DNA of 64,000 bases, taken from Nemertoderma westbladi. Taxonomy: Eukaryota; Xenacoelomorpha; Nemertodermatida; Nemertodermatidae. A program made the position numbers and the translations under genes. The DNA lies in NCBI GenBank assembly GCA_032718475.1, contig JAUCBJ010001451.1:1-64000 (forward strand). The letters are read 5' to 3'. The notes under the pieces are model-generated. The model was not told the origin of the DNA and made no database searches. It saw only the letters and a list, made by a program, of their open reading frames with translations. Position 1 is the first letter of the stretch. Each line of letters opens with the position of its first letter. Of this stretch, positions 52,748-63,535 are shown one piece after another.

Positions 52748-55700
52748 TTACGTTATGGAGTCCCTAGATATTTGTTGGATTAGGGAGGTGGTCGTGGGAA
52801 GAGTATCTTGCCTTCCATAGTTTCCGGACAGTTTTCGGTCTCTTTCCGGTAAACATAAACGACCAGCTGGGCGATTGAGTGGTTGTGTTACTTTCTCCGC
52901 TCCCTTGGCCTGTCTAATCTTCACCGGGTTAAGCTGAGGAGGCCATTCATCTTCTTTACTTAGGAAGTCGGGTCCACCTAACCGGTTTGGAGTATCTGTA
53001 AGTTCTTGAGGAGTTGCTCCTCTGGAAGCGATGTCGGCTAGATTGATCGTCTCGGGGCAATGTCTCCATTGATCTACATTGGAGTTGATGTCGTCATTAT
53101 CTGAGGAGTATGGTGTTCCCTCAGTTGGGTCGTCAACTTCACTGCTCTCCACTTCCCGTTCACTTAATTGATATACCTGTTCTTTTGGTAATCTTTCCAT
53201 AAGAGTTCTACGAGAAGGGCCAGTAAAGTACCAACCTACTCTAGTTCTTCCCGCATAAACTTGTAGAGGTTGCGGTTGAGCAGGCCGTTTCTCCAATGTC
53301 TCGAGCGCTTCATGCGCATTTTGACCGATGAGTATTTGGACTCCAGGGTAATCGGTGTTGAATCTAGGTATTTCAAACTGCTGGGTGAAATCGTCCTCAT
53401 CCCAGTTATAAGGTTCCACTTGGCTGGTCGCGAAGTTCTTTATCGCTAACATTTTTACTGACCTTATGCTGTGTTCTCCTAGTTCATCCTGGGGGGTGGA
53501 CAACGCACCTACATAATAATCTGCGATTACTGTAGATTTCCAAACCTGCATAATTCCTGACATGTTTAGCTTAGTTCGGAACTTGGGTTGTCCAGCAAAG
53601 ATGTCTTCGGCTAGTTCTTTGTCGATGAATGTTCCTGTACTACCGGAGTCAAGGAGGGCGTTCACTACATAACTCCTTTTAGGTCCGTGGACCCTTACCT
53701 GTACTACAGGAAATTCTCGGATTCCTACATTGGAAGGTGGTGCTTTCCAAGATGGTTGTCTGTCAGAAGTAGTTAGGGGGGGCTCGCTGTCGGTGTCTTT
53801 TTCATACGTAAGTGCTCGATACACTGCGGTATTTGTTAGGTAACAGGATTCGTTTTCGTCGGAGAATTCGTCCGTATAGAATCCTTCCATCTCAGAATAT
53901 TGGTCAGTGTCGTTCACATCACTGAATTGGACATGTAGTTCGGACTCACTTACCTGACTCGGGCTGTTTCGTTCGAATTCCGTGTGCAACAAGATATGAT
54001 GTTTTGCGCCGCACTTTGCACACCTTACGTCGGAGTAACAGGTTCGCCGTTGGTGTCCTCGTCTGAGGCAATTATAACACAACCGCTTATCCCACATGAC
54101 TTCACGTCTGTCCTTTAGTGATTTCCTCAGGAATTCATCACACGCACTTAAACGGTGGGGCCCATCGCACAGCACACATTTGGGCTTGATGTTACTTACT
54201 TTAACATGTGCTGTGTGGTGCACGTTCGTTCTTTCCTCGGGCTTTCTCACCTGAATTCTCTTGGGAGACGTAGGAGGAGTTTTTCTTACCTGTTCTCTCC
54301 TGTCATTGGTTCGAGACTTGAATTTACTTACCTGTTCTTTAGGCGTTTTATTGACATAATAAGATCTTTCAGTGTCTTTCCCGCTATCCTCTCCTTGAGA
54401 AGTCTGGCTTTCGCCGTCGTCTGTATAACACACTGGTGTTACCCTTCTCCTAGAAACGGGTTTCTCACTTACCTTGTTTTCCAGTGTCTTCTCTCTGGAC
54501 TGCCTTAGGAGCTGTAATTTCACTTCTCCATCTAAGAATGACATGAGATCAGCCATGGTAGGGTCTCGTCGTTGTTGTTCCATCATATATAACACTTTCT
54601 TGTCCCAGCGTGTACCTACTCCACCCTTGGGCAAAGTAGATGCTAAGGCTCCTACAACCATAGAATTCTGGTATTCATGAGACTTACCTAGCCAATCTAA
54701 TTGTCTACAGATCTCCTGAATCTCATCGGAAAACTCTATAATCCCGCTGCTAAGAAACTTTCGGGGCGCCATTAATTTTGCATACAAATACCTAGCTATG
54801 TTATTCCTATTACCATACCTGATGTTTAGTGTATCCCAAACTTGTCTTAATCCGTCTGGATGTCCAATAAACTTTAGCGCCATTAACTTGGGAGATCCTT
54901 CCAAGCACTCTATGAGGAATCTAAGTTTCTCTCCATTAGATAGTACAGAGTTCTGTATGTTATCTTTATAATATTCATTAAAAGGTAACCATTTCATCTC
55001 ATCTCCATTGAACTTGACGATCTCTCCCACCTTTACCGCTTGCCGGGCTTCGGTTCTAGCCATTTGGCGCGTAAAACTTTCTTGGGCCATCGTGTTATTT
55101 AATATCGAGTTATCGGTATATAAATTTCTCGGACTATGATCAGGTCTATAGGGAATATCATTATCAACAGGTCTATAATTACCCTTAATAGGGTTCACTA
55201 TAGGAGTTTCTACCTCGCTAGCAGTATATATGCGTGTAGGCTCCACACCTTGCGCATGAGATACTTCAGACCTAACAGGTTGACACATTGTTACAGGGGG
55301 TGGTGGTATACCCTTTTGTAAATTTACTAATTTATCACGTTCTAGCGCGATATTTTGCTGCACTTCTTGCAACTCTAACCTACTTTCCTTTACGGTTCCC
55401 TTTAACTGTTGAACAGTCCCTTCTAACTCTCGGACCTGTTGGGAGGAGCGCACTCGATTCTCCTCCATCTTTCCGAGGAGAATGTCCATTCCCCGCCGTC
55501 TCTCGTCTACCCAATCAACCGCCGAAGCGGGATCCGCCAACGTCGTAGCGGGCAGACGAGGGACTACGGGCGATATATCCTTTATATTTCGCTCGGAGTC
55601 CAGGACCGACACTGTTTCAAGGGCTGTTCCTCTAGGCACAGATAATTTGGTGCTGTGTAAAGGGAATTTAAAGGCAGGTTCTGGGAGTACAGGTGTCTCT

Positions 55701-57412
55701 ATCACCGAAGGGGTGATTTCAAGAACAGGCCTAATTATTTCAGGCTCATCTACTATAGTAGGGAGTCTTTCTATTTTAATTATTTGGTCTGTGGGTTCTG
55801 TACTACCTAAGTTTGTGTTATTTAGTTGCCTCCTAACAGCTGGGGGCAAATCAGGCAATTTCTGACGGTGGGACATTCTTTTATGTCTGCTTAGGCGAGA
55901 TCGATTTCCTCCGCCTTCAGGATCGGTGGTATCGCCTTCCTCAGATGATGTATAACCCTGTCTTTTGGGAGTAGATCGATTCATCATCTGCATATTACTA
56001 GCTGTTAACTGTTTACTGAAGTCGTCTTGCTTCTCTTGAAGATTTTCCAACTCCAGTTGGGCGATCTCTTCAGCCGCTCTCCGTTCTGCTTCTGCCACCG
56101 CTATCTCTCTTTCCGCTTCTGCCGCTGCTTCTGCCAAGGTCGCTTTTCTTTCTGCCTCTGCCACTGCCGCCTTTCTTTCTGCTTCTGCCACTGCTGCTAT
56201 CTTTTTGTCTTCTATACGTTTTTTCTTTATTTGTTCTTCTTGAACGTTAGCGATGCGGATACTTTCATTGAATTTAGCTTGGTTCGCAGCTAACCTATCC
56301 ACATCGATTGCGTCCAACACACGCTGGGCTCCTTCACTATTAGGGCTAAGTCCGCCTAACCTTCTCCTCAACTCTTCATCACCTAAAAAACGTTGATAGT
56401 CTGACAGATAAATGTCAATGGCATCCCTCTTATGCAGCTTCTCTGCGGTCGCTTCACTTTCCACTTGGGAAAAGGTAGCATCCGTGGATTCTCCATGGGT
56501 TGAGCGCTCCTCTAGCTGAGCTTTCCACTGAGCCGTTCCTTGAACCTGGAGACTCACCCGTTGAAACCAAGTCTTTACAGCAACTTGCAACGACGTGTCT
56601 TGTCTTCTTTTAGAAGCCTCCTCAAAGGCTGATAAGATTAGCCTGATTCGTAGAATTCTTTCTCTAACTTGATAAAGCAGTTGTCCCTGCTCTTGAGGTC
56701 CTGGGGGTTGTTGAAACAGTTGTTTTTCTACTCGCTCCATAGAGCTGAAGAATCCCTGTGCGTATCCGGCTGCGGACCTCTTCCACACAGCTGGATCGGT
56801 GGTCTCCTTGGCTACTCCCATCCGGTGTATGTCTTCCCAGGCAGCTTCTGATAAATCAAACGGGAGTCCGGGTCCGGGGAAGTTCCATTGCGACTCGACC
56901 ATAGACTTCAGTTCTTCCCTTGTGTATCCCTCATAACTATCTTTAGTTGATCGCTTACTTCTCGCCCAATCGATCTGGTGTTCTTCCACCGCGATCAATA
57001 ACCTAGTGAGTACGGCTGCAGGAAGGATGAGAAGGGGATCCGAATAAACCGCATCCGTCATCTTTGCTCCGCGCTCGGGTGTCAGCTCTACAGTATCCTC
57101 ACTACTGGAGCTGTCGGGCCGCTGAGAAATAAGTTCTTGGCTCGCGGGTTGTTGCTGTTCCGCTGCTTCTTGGTCCCGCTTGACCTGAGCTCGAGTGCCT
57201 ATGATTGACCTACGATGTTGGACTAGCCTAGGGTCTGAGATTATTACAGGAGGGATGACCTTCCTCACAGTGGGAGGTGACTTGGACTTTGGTCTAGGAT
57301 GTTCTATACTTTGATCTTGGTCACAGATCCTTTTAAGACGCTGTCTAAGTCTAATACTCATTCTAACACCCTCTAAGAGACTATCTGACAATGTTTGTGT
57401 TGTGTCAGACAT
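52748..57412 (-). CDS. BEL-B Gag-protease polyprotein with RT/RNase H deleted in frame
   Basis: The 1554-codon open frame starts MSDTTQTLSDSLLEG. Residues about 395-470 are an Ala/Glu-rich coiled coil (repeats of AVAEAERKA). The Gag core begins near 799 (VKFNGDEMKWLPF, DUF1759-like). Cys/His knuckles lie at about 1080-1140 (CVLCDGPHRLSAC, CYNCLRRGHQRRTC, CAKCGAKHH). A retropepsin-type protease has its active site at about 1252 (LLDSGSTGTFID). WYFTGPSRR near 1397 is the linker that normally precedes RT. Only ~50 residues later comes QWRHCPETINLADIASRG, the motif that normally follows RNase H, then GGPDFLSKEDEWP. The frame ends before the integrase. Such a protein could still build particles and be packaged using a helper's RT and integrase. 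Confidence 0.9.
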   Translation of the reverse strand: MSDTTQTLSDSLLEGVRMSIRLRQRLKRICDQDQSIEHPRPKSKSPPTVRKVIPPVIISDPRLVQHRRSIIGTRAQVKRDQEAAEQQQPASQELISQRPDSSSSEDTVELTPERGAKMTDAVYSDPLLILPAAVLTRLLIAVEEHQIDWARSKRSTKDSYEGYTREELKSMVESQWNFPGPGLPFDLSEAAWEDIHRMGVAKETTDPAVWKRSAAGYAQGFFSSMERVEKQLFQQPPGPQEQGQLLYQVRERILRIRLILSAFEEASKRRQDTSLQVAVKTWFQRVSLQVQGTAQWKAQLEERSTHGESTDATFSQVESEATAEKLHKRDAIDIYLSDYQRFLGDEELRRRLGGLSPNSEGAQRVLDAIDVDRLAANQAKFNESIRIANVQEEQIKKKRIEDKKIAAVAEAERKAAVAEAERKATLAEAAAEAEREIAVAEAERRAAEEIAQLELENLQEKQDDFSKQLTASNMQMMNRSTPKRQGYTSSEEGDTTDPEGGGNRSRLSRHKRMSHRQKLPDLPPAVRRQLNNTNLGSTEPTDQIIKIERLPTIVDEPEIIRPVLEITPSVIETPVLPEPAFKFPLHSTKLSVPRGTALETVSVLDSERNIKDISPVVPRLPATTLADPASAVDWVDERRRGMDILLGKMEENRVRSSQQVRELEGTVQQLKGTVKESRLELQEVQQNIALERDKLVNLQKGIPPPPVTMCQPVRSEVSHAQGVEPTRIYTASEVETPIVNPIKGNYRPVDNDIPYRPDHSPRNLYTDNSILNNTMAQESFTRQMARTEARQAVKVGEIVKFNGDEMKWLPFNEYYKDNIQNSVLSNGEKLRFLIECLEGSPKLMALKFIGHPDGLRQVWDTLNIRYGNRNNIARYLYAKLMAPRKFLSSGIIEFSDEIQEICRQLDWLGKSHEYQNSMVVGALASTLPKGGVGTRWDKKVLYMMEQQRRDPTMADLMSFLDGEVKLQLLRQSREKTLENKVSEKPVSRRRVTPVCYTDDGESQTSQGEDSGKDTERSYYVNKTPKEQVSKFKSRTNDRREQVRKTPPTSPKRIQVRKPEERTNVHHTAHVKVSNIKPKCVLCDGPHRLSACDEFLRKSLKDRREVMWDKRLCYNCLRRGHQRRTCYSDVRCAKCGAKHHILLHTEFERNSPSQVSESELHVQFSDVNDTDQYSEMEGFYTDEFSDENESCYLTNTAVYRALTYEKDTDSEPPLTTSDRQPSWKAPPSNVGIREFPVVQVRVHGPKRSYVVNALLDSGSTGTFIDKELAEDIFAGQPKFRTKLNMSGIMQVWKSTVIADYYVGALSTPQDELGEHSIRSVKMLAIKNFATSQVEPYNWDEDDFTQQFEIPRFNTDYPGVQILIGQNAHEALETLEKRPAQPQPLQVYAGRTRVGWYFTGPSRRTLMERLPKEQVYQLSEREVESSEVDDPTEGTPYSSDNDDINSNVDQWRHCPETINLADIASRGATPQELTDTPNRLGGPDFLSKEDEWPPQLNPVKIRQAKGAEKVTQPLNRPAGRLCLPERDRKLSGNYGRQDTLPTTTSLIQQISRDSIT

Positions 57413-59633
57413 GTTTGTTTGTACAGTTGTATGCCTACTGCTATATTACAGTCTAAGCAAGTCTAGTAATTCAGTATTAACTGCTAGCCTAGTAATTAAT
57501 TACCGATACTGCTACTCAGTGTAGCGTGATATATATAATATATTATAATACCGGTATGCTTATAGTATATATAAGTATTATTATTAACTAGAATTAATTA
57601 CAGAATACCGGTATGATTTCAGCCTAAATTTATATATATATAATAGGCCTATCGTGAATACCGGTATACAGCTTACACTTATAAGGTATATATATAAGTA
57701 TAATTACAGACTAGAATTAAATTACAGAATACCGGTATGATTTCAGCCTAAAATTTATAGAAATAAATATAATAAGCCTATTGTAAATACCGGTATGTCA
57801 ATTATTTTAGAATAATTGAATTTCTGAATTTTAAGGGTTACTTGGTTACTTTAACTTACTTTATTACCGTTATTTAAGCAGTAGTCCAACTGATATTGAG
57901 ACCTAGTTGTTGTATGGCAGGCCTACTATTTATAAATCGTTTGAGTTGATTTATAATATATATATACCCGTTTAATGGGTTTTTGTCAATATTTGAAATA
58001 AATGTTATTATTTCTGGGGGAGTCACTACACATAAGCTGTGCGCTCTCAGTGGAGTGCTACTTGTTAGACACTAAAACAAATAATTCTAATTTACCTAAG
58101 TTACTTAATACTACAAATTACGTACAATTCGGGTTGAGATTACAATCTCTAAATAAACACAAAAATTTTAATTACAAATACACAAATACAAATTTTTAGG
58201 GTCATTTTACAAGAAGTCTACTAACCAGCCTAACAAAGGGTTAGAATATCTGGTTATTACAACGGACAGGTTACTACGGTATTTGAAAATAATAAGTAGT
58301 AGTAAATATACTGCGTTGTCCAGATAGGAAAATACCACCGCCTGACGACCTATAACCGTATCGCTATAGGTACTACGTTATGTATCACGGAGTGTTCCTA
58401 CCCAGAAGTTAATTACCGCGGTCTACCAGAACCAACGTGCCTATTAACCACTTTACAACACAAATACACTGCCTACACACTAATTACCTTCGGAAAGTAC
58501 TGTACACTAAACCCTAAATTAGGTACAAGTACTTGTACAACAAATAATTAGTAGTTAAAAATACTTGAACAGCTAAAAGAACCACGGTATCTGCCGGAGT
58601 GACCAAAGCACAAAATCTCCAGTCTTTACCTACGCCGAGCAGCCCTGATGTAGTACCGGGGTTAGTTTAACTATAACGGTATGTATAACAAACACAATTA
58701 CTGTAGGAATAAACTTGGGGATATGAATGTTGCGAATAATAGCATAAACTCTGAATAATAAATATTACGCTACGCGTACAAACCATTCAAACAAAAATGC
58801 AGACCAAATACTGACAGACTACTATCAAGCCTAAACAAACTACGGTATATGCAGACTCCGAAATGATTAGTTAGTATGCGTTCTAACCCAGTAGTACGAC
58901 TTATTCTTTCACAGGGGGTTTACCTCACAGCACTTGAAGCCCCTACTTTCCTAACTTAGCACTTTATCGGACAGATGCTCTACACACACCGAAATTTCCT
59001 CAAACCCAACAACAGCCAGACAACTATCCAGCCTACAAATTATCTAAATAAAATTATACGCTACCCGTACAGACTACACAAACAAAGTACAGACCAAACG
59101 ATGGCAGACTACTATCAAGCCTAAATAAACTACAGTATGTGCAGATTCCAAAATGGTTAGTTAGTATGCGTTCTAACACGGTAGTACGACTTATTCTTTA
59201 GGTGGGGATTGACCTTACAGCTCTGGCTGCCCCTACTTCCTAACCGTACTTTATCGGACAGACTCTACACACACTGCAATCCGTTCAGACCCAACAACAG
59301 CCAGACAACAACAGTCCAGCCTACAATTGTCTGTATAGACTGAGCAAGCTTACACGCCTTCTGCTCAATACTGGCCTACAAATAAATAAAACTGACAGAA
59401 ATAAGTAAAATCTCAATAAAAAACCCAGGGCTGCAGTCCCTGATTAATTATTAAGGCCTACCGGTATATAATTATCAAAATCGAATAATACTGCTGTACC
59501 TGTACTGTAAGTACCGGTTCGGATGATCAGGCAGTCAGGCCTACTGGTTACAGCAGTACAGGTTACCGTTCGACCGGTACCGGTACTTTAGACTTGATTG
59601 CTTACGCCGCAATCCAGAAGCAATATCTGTTAT
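57413..59633 (-). other. BEL-B 5' leader with two sets of tandem repeats
   Basis: Bases about 57540-57800 hold two ~125-bp units with AATACCGGTATG and TTTCAGCCTAAA. Bases about 58760-59046 and 59047-59336 are two ~290-bp units (ACTACTATCAAGCCTAAA, TTAGTTAGTATGCGTTCTAA, CAACAACAGCCAGACAAC). Just inside the 5' LTR, the element strand carries TGGATTGCGGCG about 15 bases from the LTR, a possible but uncertain primer-binding site. No long ORF. Confidence 0.6.
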
Positions 59634-60792
59634 TGTTTGCGCTTTTAAGACCTTTGACAGTTTAACCTGCCAAATTAGGATGTCTTTTAGATGATATATA
59701 GTCTTTAGCCTATGACGAGTATTTGATACACTACATTAGCCGAAGCCAGTCTATGCGCAATCATTCACCCGCTGGATATACCCGGGAGACTGAATTCGGA
59801 AGCTTAATGATTGATGGTGTAAGCCTACCGTATTATTCGACTGATCGTAATATATAATCTCTGACAAATATTATTCACTTTCGGGAAATATTAACAGTTC
59901 CTTTAGGACGTGGCGCTCTAAATATGTAAACAGAGTTATGACTTAAACTAGACACAACGAAAAGGCTATAGATTCACGTATATGGCGCATTCTTTAGGAG
60001 ATGCTTTGTTATCAGTCACAATCATACACAATGCTGCACAATGCTGCACACCAATCTGCCGACCTTCACTAATTTTAGTCACATACAAAGAGAATAACAG
60101 ACAATACATGTAGGGCCTATAAAATAGCATGAGATTCACTTCAAACCACTTAACATAGGTCGCAATCGTTTATCTGTAACCGGTCTCTCTAACCTTTAGT
60201 ATATCAAGAAGGTTGGGTGTCTGACTATTGATCAGTATTCCGAAATATAATCTTCCATCAACAAATATAATGAATAACCGACAGCAAAAGCAGTAATGTT
60301 AAGTAAGATATGCATGATATGTTTAGTAAGCATTGATAAGGTAACTCGATAACAGATATACGTTCTATAATTAAGCCTACTAATGTAAGACTAAAGACTG
60401 AAACACGGAGGTGCCAAAAGCCGGTGTTCTTAGGCTCTGGGCAAAAACATAACACAGAATTCCTGAGTTTCTGTATCCACCTCCAACACAGAGACAAAAA
60501 ACGCTCTGATTGGTCGACCGAACAACGAGAGAACAAAGAAACAAAGAAATGTCGACGTGGCAATATCAGCTGTTAGCCGTCGTCATGGTAGCGACACTGT
60601 TTTCAAGAGTATCGAGCTTATTGCGTCCCGAAATTGCGGATTATGTCCTCTAAAGTACAAATACAGAAGAAATGGCTTTTATGTCCTCTAAAACACCAGT
60701 ACAGTAAGGACACGGCCTTTTTATGCCCAGTAAACCAACTACAGAGTACTTTACGGGGAAAATAACCGGCTAATTACGCAAAAGCTTTTACA
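59634..60792 (-). repeat. BEL-B 5' LTR
   Basis: Same sequence and TG...CA ends as the left LTR, one base shorter. In the element orientation it is upstream and should contain the promoter. It is directly followed on the right by the AGACT duplication (60793-60797). Confidence 0.95.
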
Positions 60793-60797
60793 AGACT

Positions 60798-62002
60798 TAT
60801 GAATAATTTGTATTTACTAAATAATGCTGTGTTTTTAACTATCACTTTTAGCATCGGTCACCATTTTAAGCGACTTGAAACACTAATCAGTAAGGCGCTC
60901 TATAATTTATTATTATTATTATAGGGGGTGTGGCGGGGTGGGTGGCGGGGTGGGTGGGGGGACTTCCGACGCAATCATAGATGTCATCCCTCTCCAGTTG
61001 AAAAAATAGTAGTAATTAACAGCGGATTACTCCCGAAAATGAAACTGGAACTTGTTGTAATGACTTTAGTTTATTGTTTTGCATACGATACCGTACTGCT
61101 GTAACCTGCTCCTTTCCATTACTGGATAAACATTGCGACGACCAACAGCTACGTGGTGTGCCGCAATGTCAGACTGTTATGTTATTACTTGTTTTTGTTA
61201 TAACAAATACTTGCTTCACGGCGTCCGCGTCACAAGTATGAAGGATTGATATCTCATTGACTGTGCTTAATTGCACCACATTTGGTTCAGTAAAAATGAA
61301 CATTTTAAACAACTGTTTTCTCAAAATGTATGGAATATCAAGATTCTTCTATCTCGTTTATTATCGAAGTAATCTCGTAACAATTTTAATGACATTTCTG
61401 TAGTATTATGTTATCTCTCAATTTCACTGATCAATAATACCGCGACTGTCGAAATACTTTGCAAAGAACCATCTTTATGCTACCACTCCCTTCCAGAGCA
61501 ATACCATCAAAATATTAACTCAAAACAACAATAATAAATAAAAAAAATATCCTAACCTGATATCACTATGTTTTCGTGTCTTTCTAGAAACTGTGTATGC
61601 GGATTCGTACCAAATTTTACATATTTTGGAGACAGAACTTCTCAATTCTAAAAACATAACGAATATTTAACAGACAGTCGGAATAAAGAAATCCCACTTT
61701 TTATTCGAGGGATGTTAGCAATGTTCGAGCAATGTATTTTTGGTGGGGTGGAATCAATTTTTAGGAAATTTAAATGTTACTGTTTGAGGTGGAACATATT
61801 TGAGAGATGCAATAATGGTGAATGTGAACCACCTGAATATGGAATTGATGCAAATATAAGGAATAAAGTATTACTCAGAATTTATATAAGTGATATAAAC
61901 TAACATAACCGGGTATTTTACAAACATTGAATGATGCTGTACACAAGGGATACAATAGTTGATGAACTAGACGTAAATAAATGGTAGACTGACTGCACCT
62001 AA
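60798..62002. other. Intergenic BEL-B to TBL1 3' flank
   Basis: A G/T-rich stretch (GGGGTGGGTGGCGGGG) at 60926-60960, then another dispersed-element copy: CATCCCTCTCCAG, TTTAGTTTATTGTTTTG and CTGTAACCTGCTCCTTT at 60985-61118. The rest is A/T-rich. A 63-codon plus-strand frame at 61712-61903 is Cys-containing but unrecognised. On the minus strand AATAAA at about 61698 is a possible distal TBL1 poly(A) signal. Confidence 0.45.
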
Positions 62003-63535
62003 TTACATCTTCCTAAGGTCCATAACGCATACAGTTCCGTCGCTGGCGCTGGCGCCAACTCTGTCACCTCGATGGTTCCACGAAACCTCAAAAATACCCC
62101 CGAGACCGCGGTAGGTGTGAACCAAACCGCCCGTCTGGGTGGACCAGATGTGCACGCACTTGTCGAAGGAGCCGCTAGCCAGGTACTTACCATCGGGGGA
62201 GAATCCTACAGAGTACACGGGTTCGGTGTGTCGCGTCAGCGTGTGGACGCACTGGCCTCGCTCTACGTCCCACAGACGCACGGTGGAGTCGAAACTAGCG
62301 CTAGCGAGTAGCAGCGTGGCGTTGGGGTTGTCCGTACCGGGGCCACACGGCGACCATTTAATCGTGTAGATCTCCCGATTGTGCGCTTGCAAACTGTGAA
62401 CGTAGGAGTCCTGTTTCGTGGTCCAGATCTTTACGCTCATATCGTCGGAGCAACTCGCGAGCAGGGAACCCGCCGGGTCCCATTTGATCGCGTTCACCTC
62501 ATTCGAGTGACCGGTGAACACCTTGATGGGTTTATCCACGCCGAGTTTACACACGAGAATTCGCTCGTCTGTGGAGCAGGAAGCGAATGTGTTGTTACTC
62601 TGCCAGTCTACGTCTAGTGCTGGGGCCGTGTGGAAGGTGAACTGCTGACGACACTCGCCGCTCCCCGCGTCCCATATGATCGTACTCTTATCGACCCCGG
62701 CCGTGAGCACATAGTTCCCTTTGCGGTTCCATTTGAGCGCGAATATCGGGCCCTTGTGTTGCCCCAACGTGGCGACTAGTTCGCCTTTAGTCGACCAGAT
62801 TCTCGCGTATCCGTCGTACGAACCGGTTCCCAACAGACTCCCTTCCGAGTTCCAATCTAATGACGTCACATCCTTGTTGCTAGGCACCTCCTGGCCGCCC
62901 TCGCGGATGCAGTGACGCAGTACGAGTTGCGGGTTAGCCGAGGTTGTTCCTTCGTTCAGATCCCACAGGCGCGCCGTAGAGTCGCCGCTGCCCGAGGCTA
63001 GGAGATCCTGCGCGGGATTCCACGCGCAACTAAAAACCTCAGATTCGTGGCCTTTCAGCAGAGTAACTCGCGACTGTTTTATCTCAATCCCTTCTTCGGA
63101 ACAATCCATGGCCTCGGTCTTACCATCCCCCTCCTCCTTGTTTATAAACACCGGCAAACCGTCACCTTTCATAGACTCTAAACCAGCAGTGGTTGCGTTG
63201 GCGCTGTTGTTACTTTTATTTTCGCTCATGCGGGATTTTATTTGAGCCCTCGTGTGCTGAACAATGTCCGGCATTACTGCGTCTATAAGAGAGAGTTGTT
63301 CAATAGTTCTAGAATCAACAGTGGATCCGTCCTCGTTGACGGATATCTCCGCCTCCACGTATTGTAGTCCTTTCTGTATGATGGATATGAGTGCGGCAGG
63401 CGGGACTATAGTTTCGTTAATCGTCGACTGCGTGGCGTGGCTTTCCATTCCGAACACGAACGCGGAATGGATGAACCCCGATTCCTGCAGATATCGATAT
63501 ACTAGATAATTAACCTCGTCACTGCTGATACTCAT
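62003..63535 (-). CDS. TBL1XR1: TBL1/TBLR1 family WD40 protein, NCoR/SMRT corepressor subunit
   Basis: The 510-residue single-exon protein compares with 514 for human TBL1XR1. It acts in the nucleus in the NCoR/SMRT-HDAC3 corepressor complex and in exchange of corepressor for coactivator. A LisH dimerisation motif lies at about 4-37 ([17 protein letters not shown]). An acidic linker follows, then WD40 repeats from about 158 to the end: [88 protein letters not shown], and a C-terminal VMDLRKM. ATG 63535 is confirmed by an in-frame TAA six bases upstream. It is intronless although animal orthologues usually have many exons. TBL1X is an equally possible name. Confidence 0.94.
   Translation of the reverse strand: MSISSDEVNYLVYRYLQESGFIHSAFVFGMESHATQSTINETIVPPAALISIIQKGLQYVEAEISVNEDGSTVDSRTIEQLSLIDAVMPDIVQHTRAQIKSRMSENKSNNSANATTAGLESMKGDGLPVFINKEEGDGKTEAMDCSEEGIEIKQSRVTLLKGHESEVFSCAWNPAQDLLASGSGDSTARLWDLNEGTTSANPQLVLRHCIREGGQEVPSNKDVTSLDWNSEGSLLGTGSYDGYARIWSTKGELVATLGQHKGPIFALKWNRKGNYVLTAGVDKSTIIWDAGSGECRQQFTFHTAPALDVDWQSNNTFASCSTDERILVCKLGVDKPIKVFTGHSNEVNAIKWDPAGSLLASCSDDMSVKIWTTKQDSYVHSLQAHNREIYTIKWSPCGPGTDNPNATLLLASASFDSTVRLWDVERGQCVHTLTRHTEPVYSVGFSPDGKYLASGSFDKCVHIWSTQTGGLVHTYRGLGGIFEVSWNHRGDRVGASASDGTVCVMDLRKM

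Larger units (their letters stand above)
48333..60792 (-). mobile_element. BEL-B: complete, young BEL/Pao-type LTR element lacking RT and integrase core
   Basis: A 12.46 kb insertion bounded by 1160- and 1159-bp LTRs, with AGACT duplicated at 48328-48332 and 60793-60797. It reads on the minus strand: 5' LTR 59634-60792, leader with tandem repeats, Gag-protease frame 57412-52748, noncoding stretch, short ORF cluster 51090-49571, polypurine tract, 3' LTR 48333-49492. The LTRs differ by only about two positions, so insertion was recent. With RT, RNase H and integrase core missing, it must have been copied by enzymes from a related element. It lies between EXOC5 and TBL1. Confidence 0.9.
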
